The notes under the pieces were generated by a model. It did no database searches, was not told the origin of the DNA, and saw nothing but the letters and a program-made list of their open reading frames with translations. The position numbers and the translations under genes are program-made. Source: Dirofilaria immitis (lineage: Eukaryota > Nematoda > Chromadorea > Rhabditida > Onchocercidae). From it: a stretch of DNA of 64,000 nucleotides. Positions 26,913 to 39,150 of the stretch are shown in pieces. Location: positions 1,736,001 to 1,800,000 of the forward strand of contig JAKNDB010000103.1 in NCBI GenBank assembly GCA_024305405.1, given 5' to 3'. Each line of letters starts with the position of its first letter. Positions within the stretch are counted from its first letter, which is position 1.

Positions 26913-29900
26913 TACATCAATTCGCTTTCCTACATTAAAGAAGATGAAAGTTTTGTTTTTCGCGACAACATTATTAGTTGCTTCGATATTTTTGCAAAAT
27001 GTTTAATTTCATTATAGTCCATTGATATGCCATGTGTGTATATTGTCTTGCTTGTTTGCTCGTTTAGATATTTTGATGCGTTCTGATAAACATAAAAAAA
27101 CATCAAGTTATCGATTTTTTTAAAAATGGGACATGTATTTTGGATATATTTTAAAAATCTTCAGATTTCATAATTATAACATTCCAGAGAAGGTTTGGAT
27201 ATGACAAGGCTCTTTCAACATTACATCATATCTATGTATGTTTCTATTACCCATAAATATCATCTGTGCTCTTATGACATAATCGATCTGAGATTATCTT
27301 CACTCTCCTAACTAATGGATTGTTATTACGTCGAATAAAGAAACCTAACAAATAGAAGAAAAGCCTGCCTGAAATATCATGCGAAGAAAAATCTAATAGA
27401 AAGCAATATTCATTGATTAGATATGAATGAGAGCAGATGTATTTGCATCCTAATTCAACAACCCCAGAGGAACACTAAGACTACAGTAAATAATATGGAA
27501 CTAACCAAACATTATACTTGATTAATGATGCATTTAATATGCTCTGAAATGAAGCATCATATATTACCTTACCGATCAAAGTAATCTTAATGATAATACC
27601 TTTTTTAGCTGGGATTGAATGTAAGGAAGATAAAATATACACAGGATAAGATTATGCCATCGATGAGTCTATCATATCGGGAAAGGCAAGCAAAGATGAT
27701 TTACTAAATGCAAGGAAATTTATTCTTCGACAAATGCATCATATTCGAATAATAAGTGAATGCAAATGAATTCCTTTCTAATCAGTCTCCTACTTGGAAT
27801 TGATTAGGAAGATTCAAGAACTACAAGCAAGAGAGACATTAAATCTGGTCTTAAATTGTATAGTGACCTTTTCTTTAAACCGAATAATAGCCCGCTAATT
27901 ATAAAGATCAATGAAATTCAAACAATTATATATATAATCTAGATGAGCGAAGACTGTGTCAAATTTCTGAATGTGCGATGTCAAATTGATCGCGAAACTA
28001 TAATGATTTTCGTAAAGGATAAAAAGCTTTTTAACTATGTCAATCAATAATTTATAATATCGACTGTGGATGGGAACAAACAAAAAATGCTTATTATTAA
28101 AAAGTGAAATACGATATTCTATTGGTACGGAATGGTGAGTTTAATATGCAAAGATAAAGGCACATATATGTACACGCGGCATTAAAAACAGAGACAAATC
28201 GAATGAAAGAAAAGAATAAGAAGCGGGGAAAAGGACAAAAAAGTAGGAGAAAATTAAAAACTTGCTGAGAAATAAGCATCGATCATCTAAAGAAAGAAAG
28301 GTAAAGGTAAGATTCTTCATTAAAATTAAGATTCATCAAAATGATGGAAAAGTAATACAATAGAAGTTAAAACAGAGCTCTATGGAGAGGAATGACGATG
28401 ATGAATGCAGTAACTAATATCAGCAGTAAAAGTCAGAAAAAAGATGACAAACATAAATGAATAGATATGGAATCTTCCAAAATTGCCAAAATATACAAAA
28501 GGGATAATGAAGAATGCAAAAAAAAAAAAAATTGCATAATTTACTCTGTATTGTTTTACTCATAATGCAATAGCAAAATTAAGAGCTGAAACTTAAATTA
28601 TGCTTCGAAGAGATGCAAGTTATTTTGAAGGGTTTATAAAGCAAAACACATGAAAATATACTAAAATCAAGGAAACAATAGAAGGAGATGTAAAATTAGA
28701 AAATAATTGCTATAATGAAGCAAGTTGTGCGGAGATATGAGATACAAGTGATTCATTACGAATAGAATAAAAAGTTTCGAATAAACAAACATGAATTTAT
28801 GCAACTAAACAGTGAGCCTTTTATTTTTTTCCATTTGCTTTTGTTTATAAAATGAATCTTTTGTTAAATAGAAAAACAGCAAAAATTTTGGGAGAAACTA
28901 CTGGATAAGTTTAAAATGTTCATCGAATAGGACAAATGGATTAAAATAATGCAAGACGAAGCCAAAATAACAAATATATCAGATTTAACGTTTAGTAAAA
29001 TAGATTAGACTTTTGTTTCTACTGATCTGATGTCTTGTTTTCAATATTCTCCTGAATGCTACGAAATAGTCGCTGATTCTAGTACCTGAAGAAACATATG
29101 GAACATAGTGAGAAAACTTGGTCTGCTCACCAACAATAGTTGAAATGTTAACATAATGTCACATATATGATCGTTAGATATTCATTAAGATAGAAATAAA
29201 TACATTTCGAGGTGTGGAAAAAATAGACTAGTGGATCGATTACAATTAATTAAATGATGACAAAATATTGCGAAAAAGTCCAAAGAAAGTGGCCTGCACT
29301 ATGGAATTAGTACAATAAATAATTTCATATCACGTACATACATGACACATAGTGTTTTGGGATTCTCATGAAATCAGAAGATTTCTTTGAGAGAATACGA
29401 AGGGTGGAATATTTTTCTGATAATGAATAGCAGTGATTTTGAACAGATTGGTGAGAGTAAGGAGATATTCCAGGAGATGAATTCTATTTTCTTATTTTGA
29501 TTGCAAAGATGCGCTTTTAATGGGAAAACTACCATTAATAAAAATGAAAGTAAAAAGATTAAAATATTTTAGGATTTCAGAAGTGAAGTAAAAGAAACTT
29601 CTGGAATTTATAGAAACAGGAAGAAACTTGGACTCAGCGTTTCGGTTTTTTATAGAGTTGAGATTACCAAGTCGACTGATATGATCATATTAGAGAATAA
29701 TAAATTAAAAGAAAAGCACGAAAAGATTCACGAAATGGCTATGATATATAAGGAGAATAGTAGCTGATATAACGATTTGATAATATATTCGAAAATAATC
29801 AGGATGAATAGAATAATGAAACAACTGACTGTTGTTTCAAGAACTGCGTAAAATCTAAATACATCATTTAGTGATGAGAATTCAAAATCTAGATGAAAAT

Positions 29901-30021
29901 ATGCAATAAATCATTCCAATTGGACATTTCTTCTTGCTTAATAATACCAATGACGATAATAAATTCACAATAAAAAGAATAATAACGCCTATCAAAGTTA
30001 GTAAAATGTTTTCAATAAGAT

Positions 30022-30175
30022 AAAAATTTTCTCGTGAATCCAATTCAAAATTTTATAAATAAAAATTTTCTCGTGAATCCAATTCAAAATTTGATAAATA
30101 AAAATTTTCTCGTGAATCCAATTCAAAATTTTATAAATAAAAATTTTCTCGTGAATTCAATTCAAAATTTGATCA
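30022..30175. repeat. Tandem repeat, 39 bp x 4 copies, nearly identical
   Basis: Four head-to-tail units begin at 30022, 30061, 30100 and 30139. Each has the form AAAAATTTTCTCGTGAATCC followed by AATTCAAAATTT and a TATAAAT or GATAAAT tail. Units 1 and 3 match each other exactly as read; units 2 and 4 share a T-to-G change near the 3' end. The alternating pattern suggests the array grew by duplication of a two-unit block. It is recent compared with the other arrays here. Confidence 0.93.
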
Positions 30176-32479
30176 TTTGAATGAGAGAAGAATGAGATAA
30201 TTTGAGTATTGCTTGCAACGTATTGAATATTCAAGTTTAAATAGAAATGGAAAAAATTTTAACGCAAAATAAGCTAATCCATTGCAAGAATTATAATTAA
30301 AAAAATTGAATTCGAAATTGAAAACAAATGAAATAAGGATTTAATTGAAATGTGTCACAAGAATCATTACCATTCGAATTGATATCATTGTAATAGCAGA
30401 AAAACGAATTCTGTTTGAAATAATGTGGTATGGTCGTAGATGATCGTATTGGTATGGTCGTATTCCCACCATTGTACTCGTATCGGATCGTTTGTTGTCC
30501 TACTAGTGCAGGACGTTCCAAAATTTCATTTAATTAAATTTCGATTTATAGTTAACCTCTTTTATTAATTCATTTTTAGGATTTTTATAAAATAACTGAA
30601 ATTATATTTATAAGCGCTTTTTGGTTTCTTGGAGATTCCACGCAAAAATTAAAAAATTGATCAAATAAACTTTAATTAACGCTCTTTTGTTTGAAAGAAA
30701 AATCTTAACTACCGTTGTCATCCTGTCACTGATGAGTAAAACATCTAATGTTGGCATCACTAAAAAGTGAAAAGAATAACTGAAGAAAATTCAGAAGCCC
30801 ATTAGATACTACCTGTCTAGTCTGTTTGTCCATCTTAATGAATGATTAACCTAGTTTGTTAAACAGTTTCTATTGGTAGTACTTAGCAAAATATAGGGTC
30901 GACAATCATGTGCTCTGTCATTTTTGAGAAGTCGTTGTTCCATCAAACAACATATATTTGCGAATCTAAATCTCAAGCAAGTCTCACTACAGAATTAATT
31001 TTTTCGATCAGTTTAGCAAATTTCTGATTAATCACTGCATAATTTCATCGTTTATTTGAAAGCACTTGCGTTTAACATTTTTTTGTCCAAAACATTTCAT
31101 CTGAAAAAATTGTAGAATTATCATTATAACTTGTAATGATTTTATTATTGTGTTAGTCGATTTTTACTTTAATATATAGGAAGAATTCATTGTCAAAGAA
31201 AGTACGATAAAAAATTATAACGGGAATGCAATTCAATTTGAAGACAAATTTCATATTTTTAGTTTACTTTAAATAATAAATAAAATAATCGAATGATGAT
31301 TAACGATATGATATTTTAGGCATGAGAATTTTAAAAGATATTGAGATTACCGTAGATCGAAGATATTTTGTAGATGATTTTTATGTACAAGATTCAGGAT
31401 TAGACGCTGAATTCTTTTTATATATATTCGTGCAAAATGACTGAAGTCATCTTGCGAACTTTAAAGAAAGGAAGTTGGTCAAGATTTTGTAACTAATAGC
31501 AAAAGCACATATAGAAAAACATTTTCGATACAATGCTACCATCATTTTTGACGAATAATTGCTTGTTTAATGCATTCACTCATCTTATTTGACTCTTTCA
31601 CTTTTTTCACTTCGAAAATCTGTTCAGAATGAATGCGGAGCAAATGAAAATATAAAATTCAATAAGAAAATTCAAAATCTTGAAACTCAAATTTGACATT
31701 CGAAATTTTTGTAATAGAATTAAACAATAAAGTGGTGAGGATTAATTAATGTTACGTTGGCAATACTCTGACAACTACAAAAATAAACTGACATAGAATT
31801 TGCATGTGCAAGATGCTAAAATATGTAGTTTTGTTATGCATCTTTTTTTTGAAATTGTATTTATCTTAAGCACATCATCAAGGACAACATTAGGTTATCA
31901 TTAAATCTCTGATGAATCATAAATTATTTTTAAACAATTATCCAATGATTCATGGTGCAACGAGAAAAAAAGTTTAGATGTCACTTAATCCTCGTTATAG
32001 CCAGCATAACACGATGGGAATTTTAGAAAGAATTGAATAAATTGAAATTTCATAAATAAATGCAGATGAAACATTGTGTATTCAATGTGCATCAAAATGA
32101 AAATGCACATCTATATCTGTTCTTTGCTTTCTGATCATCACCGATTAATATTCCTCCTATTACTGGCATCATCGTATATTTAAATGAGACAAGAAAGGGT
32201 ACCACTAGATATTACCCGAATGGTTTGTTTGATCATTCGCGCTGAACGATTCGTCTAATTCTTGAGCTCATGTGTAGACGCCTTTGTTAATGTATACTGA
32301 AACCACAACTTGCCAAAAAAAAATGGCAAGGGTGTGACGATTAGTACCCAACTTGGGAAACGGATCATGCTCTTAAGTAGGTTCATTCCACAAAATATAA
32401 AGTCTGATTTTCGATCAATCTGGCAAACTTTTGTTTATCATCCATTTGATAATCATTAAATCGATTCGAAAACAGCTTA

Positions 32480-32613
32480 TTAATTTAGCAAAACTCCACA
32501 CAAAGTGTATCTACAATGCCCAGGTTCCCCAGGCCATCGCCGATCTAACTAATCAGGCCCAACGTTTGTTTAACTTGACAGACCGGATGACATGTCGTGC
32601 TTTCAATGTGTGA
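32480..32613 (+). other. Coding-like fragment, unknown product
   Basis: About 45 in-frame codons ending in TGA at 32613 use a less AT-biased codon set than the surroundings (GCC, CAG, CCC, ATC). They translate with segments such as QVPQAIADLTNQAQRLFNL, which looks like an amphipathic helix. I see no recognisable family and no convincing upstream exon. A processed-gene or transposon relic and a lone exon are both possible. Confidence 0.3.
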
Positions 32614-35600
32614 TTATAATAATGTCATAGTCTATTCCGTAGTTTGGAGAAATTAAGAAACACAGTTTAAAAAATATTTCTCATAAGTTCATAAAAATAA
32701 AAAATCGGAACCTCAAGTTGGAAGATTTCGAAGTCCACGCGATAACAAGAAAGAGATAATCGCGTAATCTAACGCATAAAAAATATTGCTTTCTTTCTTT
32801 AATTCCAAAATATTATCTAGCGAATTAGTTTTCATTATTTTTAAGCTATTTTGTTCAAACACATTCCAGATATAATTATTCGAGCGAGCTATGTTTACAA
32901 TCATTGTTTTATAGACTCTGTCGTGCTGAGTTGTTTCAAGTAAATCCAAAGAGTGCCATAATTCCATTATTAACAGGTTTGTTTTTTTGCTTCATTTCCA
33001 CACATCGATTCAGCATTATTATGTATGTTGGTTATTTCAATATTTTCTCCCAAGATTGCTTTAAAACCTGGACTAATTTAAATATACCCCAACAACCCGC
33101 TTGTGTAATATAAAGCAAATTTTTTTTTTTTGCTTTATTTTATGAATAATAGCATTTTTGTTTAGAAGTTATGAACAAATCGGAACAACATAAATTTAAA
33201 TAATATGAATATATAATGTGCATGAAAAGAATAACAAATATAATGCAAAAAGTCAGACAATCCCATTGCAAGAGATATCTTTTGATTATTTAAATTTAGA
33301 ATTTTCAATAAAATAAATCTGAAGAAAAAAGCGAAATATTTTAATGTGAAATTTATATTTCATATGGCTTTATTAATAAGAATGAAACTATAAAATATTA
33401 CAATCACTCATTGTCTTTTCTTTAAAAGCAATTCAATTCAGAAATTCAAAGCAGTTTCTCATGTCTACATAATCTTTTTGCTCCAATGATCTTCATTTCT
33501 TCGTTTGTCGTTTGTTGAAAAGGCAAAATTAGATGCAAATTAGATGTTTAGTGGAATAAGAAAAGTCAATTAAAATTGGTAATGATCAGCACATTTATGA
33601 TAAGCTGACTTATTTTCGATTCTATTTGCATAGCGAAACTTAAATAAAAATAAAAGGCAACTAATACATTAAGCTTTTCCACTTGTTCAATGAATTCCTT
33701 ATTCAGAACTGAAGATAGAACAATCGTAAATACGACTGGCCTTAGAGTGAATTAAGTCTAATTATCATATTTCTGCTTTATGTGAATCGAATACATTCAG
33801 CCAACTTTTTAAATATAATCATTCAGTTATTGTCGGTAATTTATGGAAATATTTATTACAGCACAAAAACCGGAAATCATAGTTATTTAAGTATTTTTAT
33901 GCAGAAGTGCATAATCAATAATCTAAAAACGGTTGAATTTTTACGGAAAAAATCAAAAATTTCAAATCAAATTTCGATTTTTATGTATCAAGTTATAATT
34001 GCAGGTAAAAATACATTTGAAGAAGTCGTCGGAGATTTCTGTGACGAATTAATATTTTAAAAAAGATTGAACTGAAAAGAAAAATATTGACGTAAACAAA
34101 TGCTGAAGATCATAGGAATGTTAAAACAAAAAAATTGATCCAAAGCAAGTTTTCAGTAATTTAAAAATCAAAACATATAAAAATGGAAACGAAAAGAATA
34201 TCGGAGGCACATTGATATTTAATAATTCCTCGATAAAAGGAATTTCACTTAAACTTACAAAAAATAATTGAATAATCAAAAATCCTTGCACTGAATAATC
34301 CAATAAATCATTTCATTACTATTAATATAGATGAAATCTTTATTTGGAATATGCAAAATTTAGTTAATTTCAGATCATTGAATTTCACTTAAAGACAGAA
34401 AAACGAATAAACATTCCAGAAAGTCAGTTTTTCTAAAAGTTTATTTAAATTTTGCTTTGTCAAACTGTTCTGTTCACTATATCTTTCATAAAATATATCT
34501 TTGCAATTTTATGTACATGACAATATATCGTTATTCGAGGAATAAAACATTGAAAAATTTTTCTATTAACATGAAGATTGATTTATATTGTATTTAACAA
34601 CAGAAAAAATATGGATTTACAATTTTCTTCAACTTAAAATATTTTGCAAAGATTTTGCACTTTATTATTAAATCATAATATTAGACGACAGTTTTAACTA
34701 CAATATTCTATCGACGAAAACCACTGATATGATGATTTTTTCTGATTTCTTACATTCGTTTCTTTGAAGTGGGATATTATTTAATTATCATCACGCGAAA
34801 TCATTCAGCACTTCAATGCATTGTGTACATTCCAACGATGATGATTATGCAGAGCGGTAATAACTGATATAAAAATAATGATGCTACCATATATCGAACT
34901 ACTGTTCGGAAAAATACTTTTTCCGATCTACTTAGAAAACGATTCGACAAAAGATTGAACAAATTTCTATGAAAAGTGTTCTCGACAATATCATTTATGC
35001 TAGCACAATTTCTGCATATCTAAAATATTTCATATCTATCGAAAATCCGAAAATATAAAGTATGTTATAATATAAATATGAGAAATAATCAAAAATTTTG
35101 CACAGATGAAACTTATGTTATTTATCAGACAAATCATTTATTCAAATCTCAGTATAAACATCCTTTGTTCATCTTTTGATCTGCTAATAAAACTTGCGTG
35201 CATTGTTGAGACCTATGCTAATTGTTTATAATGTTATAACGATCGAAGCTTTGCGCATGTTTGAATATTGCTTATCGCTCATTCTTTGTTCTAATAACTA
35301 ATAAACTCCTCGCATGACTAATATGTGATAAGCCACCATTCACTATAAAGACCGAGAATCACCAATACAAAAATGGGTTCAGGGTTAACTGGCATATTTC
35401 AAGGAGTGGTTACTGAGTCAAGCAACATCAACGGTCTCTTGCATCTTTTAGTCTCATTCATGTCCTTCATTTTAAATCCTTATATTTCACTCTCGTTGTA
35501 AAGCTTTTTGTTCAACATAATTATTATCGAATAAAAATCATCATGATCGACGCGTTTACATCCGGAAGTTTAATTATTCAAGTTCAGACTACAATAAAGA

Positions 35601-36336
35601 AAATTTGCCTGACGCATCTCCCAGCAAGAAAATTTTTTTATGCTCTCAAAAAAATCTTAATCTAATCATGTGAAATTCTCAAACTAATTCCAAATAAATT
35701 ACTAACAAATTTTCATATTTTGATCACATGAAATCTCGGTGTAACTCTAAGCATATAAATCACCTTTCCAAATTCTTGAAACCATGTAAGTTATCAAAAT
35801 AATGTAAATAATAATGATTAAATTTTCATCTTAAATATGCGAATTATCTTAAATCTTGTAAAGATTTTTTACTACCAATATTGTAATTGAGTAAAATATA
35901 TTACTAATGTTAGTCAACTATTAAAGTGATAATCAGCTGTAAATGACTTTCTGAGTTACAATTAGATTTTTGATCCTCGACATCAAGCGATGCTATTAAA
36001 AAACTGTAAACATCGTCATAAAAACGTTCGTTATACGATCTCGACGAGCGATTTGCCCCGACTGTATCAACAACCGAATAATATCTTTGATGCCACGGAT
36101 ATTTTATTGTTATATTTCGATTGCATCATCGGCATTTCTCCAGTATATTTTTCGTCGTAGTTGATTACGTTACATAATCATTTACTTTATATATATATAT
36201 AATCACTCCTTTATGAAGAGAATCCATTCATGAGAACCTAGTCAATACGAAATAGATAGATAAAATCCTGCCGGCTTTGCCTTGTCTCTGATCCAGTAAG
36301 AATATATATGATTATCTGATAAGAAAATGTTGAGGA

Positions 36337-36840
36337 AAAATATTTTTCTTCTTTCCTCTTCAGAATTAAAGGAGAGGATCCTCTCATTTGTTTGTTGTTG
36401 ATGGGAAATTGATCGCTCCTACTATTGTGACTTGGTTATGCTAACAATAGACTTTATTGGGTTATAAAATGTTATAACAGAGTATTGCGCTTACACGATG
36501 ATATAAGTTGGACAAGATTATACGTTAAAACAACGGCACGAATTAAGCCATGATATAGATTTAACAAGCTGTTAAAACAGTGGTAAAAAATGCATAGCAA
36601 AAGAACAAAGGATATCAAAGATACTTTGGATGTTTAGCAGTATGTCGTATTATTGCCATCGATCTTCTTCCACTTTACACCATTGTACTGTTTTTGTTTA
36701 CTCAATGTCACTGATCTTTGCGTATTCGAATTGTCGCTTGTGCTGTTGGGCTGATGAAGCCGATCTCTGAGCCCCGATGTTAATTGCGGCAGTGGTACTG
36801 GCGTCGTTACGGTATATAATCGAAGTAAATTATCAAGTTG
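36337..36840 (+). repeat. Dispersed repeat family, copy A (longest)
   Basis: This segment is related to four others in the window (B, C, D in the same orientation, E inverted). Shared landmarks in order are GTTTGTTGTTGATGGGAAAT, CTACTATTGTGACTTGG, an ATAG(A/G)CTTTAT block followed by GTTATAAAATG, a TGATATAGATTTAAC block, a TAGCAGTATGTCGTATT block, CACCATTGTACTG and a GAATTGTCGCTTGTGCTGTTGG block. There is no coding capacity. The TATAAAA-like core, the length of about 0.5 kb and the dispersed occurrence would suit a solo LTR or non-autonomous element. No terminal TG...CA or target-site duplication could be fixed by eye. Confidence 0.7.
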
Positions 36841-36971
36841 AAATGGAATGTAGTTAATATGATAATAATTTATATGAATAAACGATGATATTCGTTGGCG
36901 TCTATATTTTATCTAAGTTATCGCCTAACCTTCGATAACAGTGAAGATAAAATGATAGCTTAATTGATTTG

Positions 36972-36979
36972 ATATATAT

Positions 36980-37014
<35 letters not shown>
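36972..37014. repeat. TA microsatellite
   Basis: An almost pure TA run interrupted once by AAT. It lies just downstream of repeat copy A. Confidence 0.9.
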
Positions 37015-37570
37015 TTCGTTTTTATCATAATCGATTAAGTAGATTTAATAAGCATTTTAGCTATTATGCTCCCAACAAAATAACGCACACACATCTAAAC
37101 ATACTAATATAGTATGTAATTGTTATTTGGAATGTAGTTTAAGGCTGATCCTGTATATTTCAGTGGTTGGAATCCGCAAATTTGGTCACTAATATTCGAA
37201 ATAAGAATTATTATTTCTATGATCTTGTTGCCAATAATCAGTGATCAATAATCAGAATATTCTTGCAATGAAAATGATACTGATTTCACTGAACATCAGT
37301 AGTTTCATCGATATATTGTTTACTTTTTGTTCTGAAGAAATAGATAATGTTTTCCACCATCTTTGTTCATATCGTAAATGCATACATGCAGTCAAAAAGA
37401 ATCTCAAAACTGTCGGATTGTTGATGCCGAACTGCTGCTCAGACTTCCGTGTTAAATCTTTATTATGATAATTTCTATGACACGTCAACAAACGCAACAA
37501 CTACAATATTAACAATACAATAACAATTCTAATAGCGGTAGCATGATTCAAGAAAAAGAGCGCCTCAAAG

Positions 37571-37671
37571 ATGCCCGTTCCTGGATCCAACCGATCTCGT
37601 AGAAGCATATCCCTTTAATGATTTGGTATTCGGAACTCTCTTCTTTCGTAGGTGGATCCAACAACGGGCAT
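37571..37671. repeat. Inverted repeat, 19 bp arms, 63 bp loop
   Basis: The left arm at 37571-37589 reads ATGCCCGTTCCTGGATCCA. The right arm at 37653-37671 is its inverse complement with two mismatches. The arms are much more GC-rich than the surroundings, and the structure sits between repeat copies A and B. It could be a terminal inverted repeat of a small element or an RNA hairpin; no flanking duplication was seen. Confidence 0.75.
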
Positions 37672-37849
37672 TTTTAAGTCGTCTTACATTATACAGTAAA
37701 TACACGAGTACATATATATACTCGTTCATATGTGAAATCCAACACAAAGGAATCAGAGAATTTAATTGTTTCTTTGTTCTCCTCGCAATCTCATCGACAC
37801 ATGTTTCAGCTTTCGACGACAATACATGTTGTTAAAAAAATTCGGGGAG

Positions 37850-38175
37850 TTTTTTGTCTGTTTGTTGTTTGCTAAATGAAAATTGCGTCAGTCTTGCTAT
37901 TGTGACTCGGCTTGAAAATTGCGTCAATCTTGCTATTGTGACTCGGCTTGATCAACAATAGGCTTTATGAGGTTATAAAATATTCAAACACAATTCGCGT
38001 TTACACAATAGTATGGACCAAACAAAGTTCTGGGCTAAATAGTGGTGTAACTAAATGCATAATGCACAGTAAATGAATAAACGAAAGTCGTTTGAATGTT
38101 AGCGGTGCTATTATGAATTCTCTTCATTGCCGTCAATCTTCCTTCACTATATCACTGTTGCTGCTCCTGCTTCTA
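37850..38175 (+). repeat. Dispersed repeat family, copy B, with internal duplication
   Basis: It aligns with copy A from the GTTTGTTGTT block through the TATAAAAT core, the TTAGCGGTGCTATTATG block and the CTTCACTATATCACTG block. It carries its own 36-bp tandem duplication at 37878-37949 (units beginning GAAAATTGCGTCA and ending GTGACTCGGCTT), in which the two units differ at one base. Copy A lacks this duplication. Confidence 0.7.
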
Positions 38176-38984
38176 TTGCGAAAATTTGTTGATTTGATTT
38201 AATTAGGTTTGTAAGGATCGTGTTTAGTAGAAGATTAGAGAATTCTCCTTTTTAATTTTTTGAATTTGATAGCGGAGAAGCTTCTCCTTAATTGAATAGA
38301 ATCATTGATTTTGAGTTATTACTATTCGCTGTAGCGAGATGAATTGTCAAACTGATTATCGGTTGCATCAAAGATATGAGACGGCATAAGCAATTCGATG
38401 AGTATAGTAAGACAATGCGATTGAAGCAAAATCAAAATTAAAGTATCATTGTAGAAACTGCTCACGACGTTGCTAAAGATAGCGAAAAGCCTTCTTTCCG
38501 ACCAGTAAAGACCTTTATATAATGAAGATGTCTGACATAGGCGTGGTTAACCGAATGATGGATATAATAGTAAATAAAAAAAGTATACCGATATTGCTGA
38601 TCATATAACCACTCCTTGTAAAATGCCAATTAATCACTTGAAGCTCCTTTTGGTATAGGTAATTCTTGGTCTTTTGCTGTAAGTGATAGCTTATCACAAA
38701 TTACTTATACGAAAGATTTAATTATCATGACAAAAAAAGAGTGGACAATATTTAAATATGCACAAGCTTCGATCGTTATAATATTTCAGATAATTAGCAG
38801 AGATTATAATGTTCTATATATTGAATATAAATCTTGTTATATGAAACAGAAAAGAAAACCTGAAAATAAATTATTCCTTACATAACATTCGTTCATGTTA
38901 GATAATAAGTCATGCAAGATATAAAGTATTTTGATTATTCCGGAAGACGTTTATTTCGAAGTTTTTCCGCATTTCCGCTCCCTT

Positions 38985-39150
38985 AGTCTTCGGTCCTTGA
39001 TGAATTGTCGCCTATGCTGTTGGACTGTCAAATAACCGCTGCTGTACTATCGATACTGGTTATTAGTACCGATGTTTGATGCCCTCAATTAGTAGTGATG
39101 CTAACTGCTAATACCGATGCTAACTGTTGATATTGATTGAACTAAGTTCC
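38985..39150 (+). repeat. Dispersed repeat family, copy C (3' part only)
   Basis: Only the distal part of the family is visible: TGAATTGTCGCCTATGCTGT corresponds to the GAATTGTCGCTTGTGCTGTT block of copy A, followed by an ACCGATGTTTGATG segment matching the CCCCGATGTTAATTG end of copy A. Degenerate GCTAACTG(C/T)TGAT direct repeats follow. Confidence 0.55.

Noticed and set aside
36337..38175. Copies A and B as the two LTRs of one intact retrotransposon
   Set aside because: The 1 kb between them has no gag or pol coding sequence and no visible primer-binding or polypurine site, and the copies are too diverged. A non-autonomous element remains possible.
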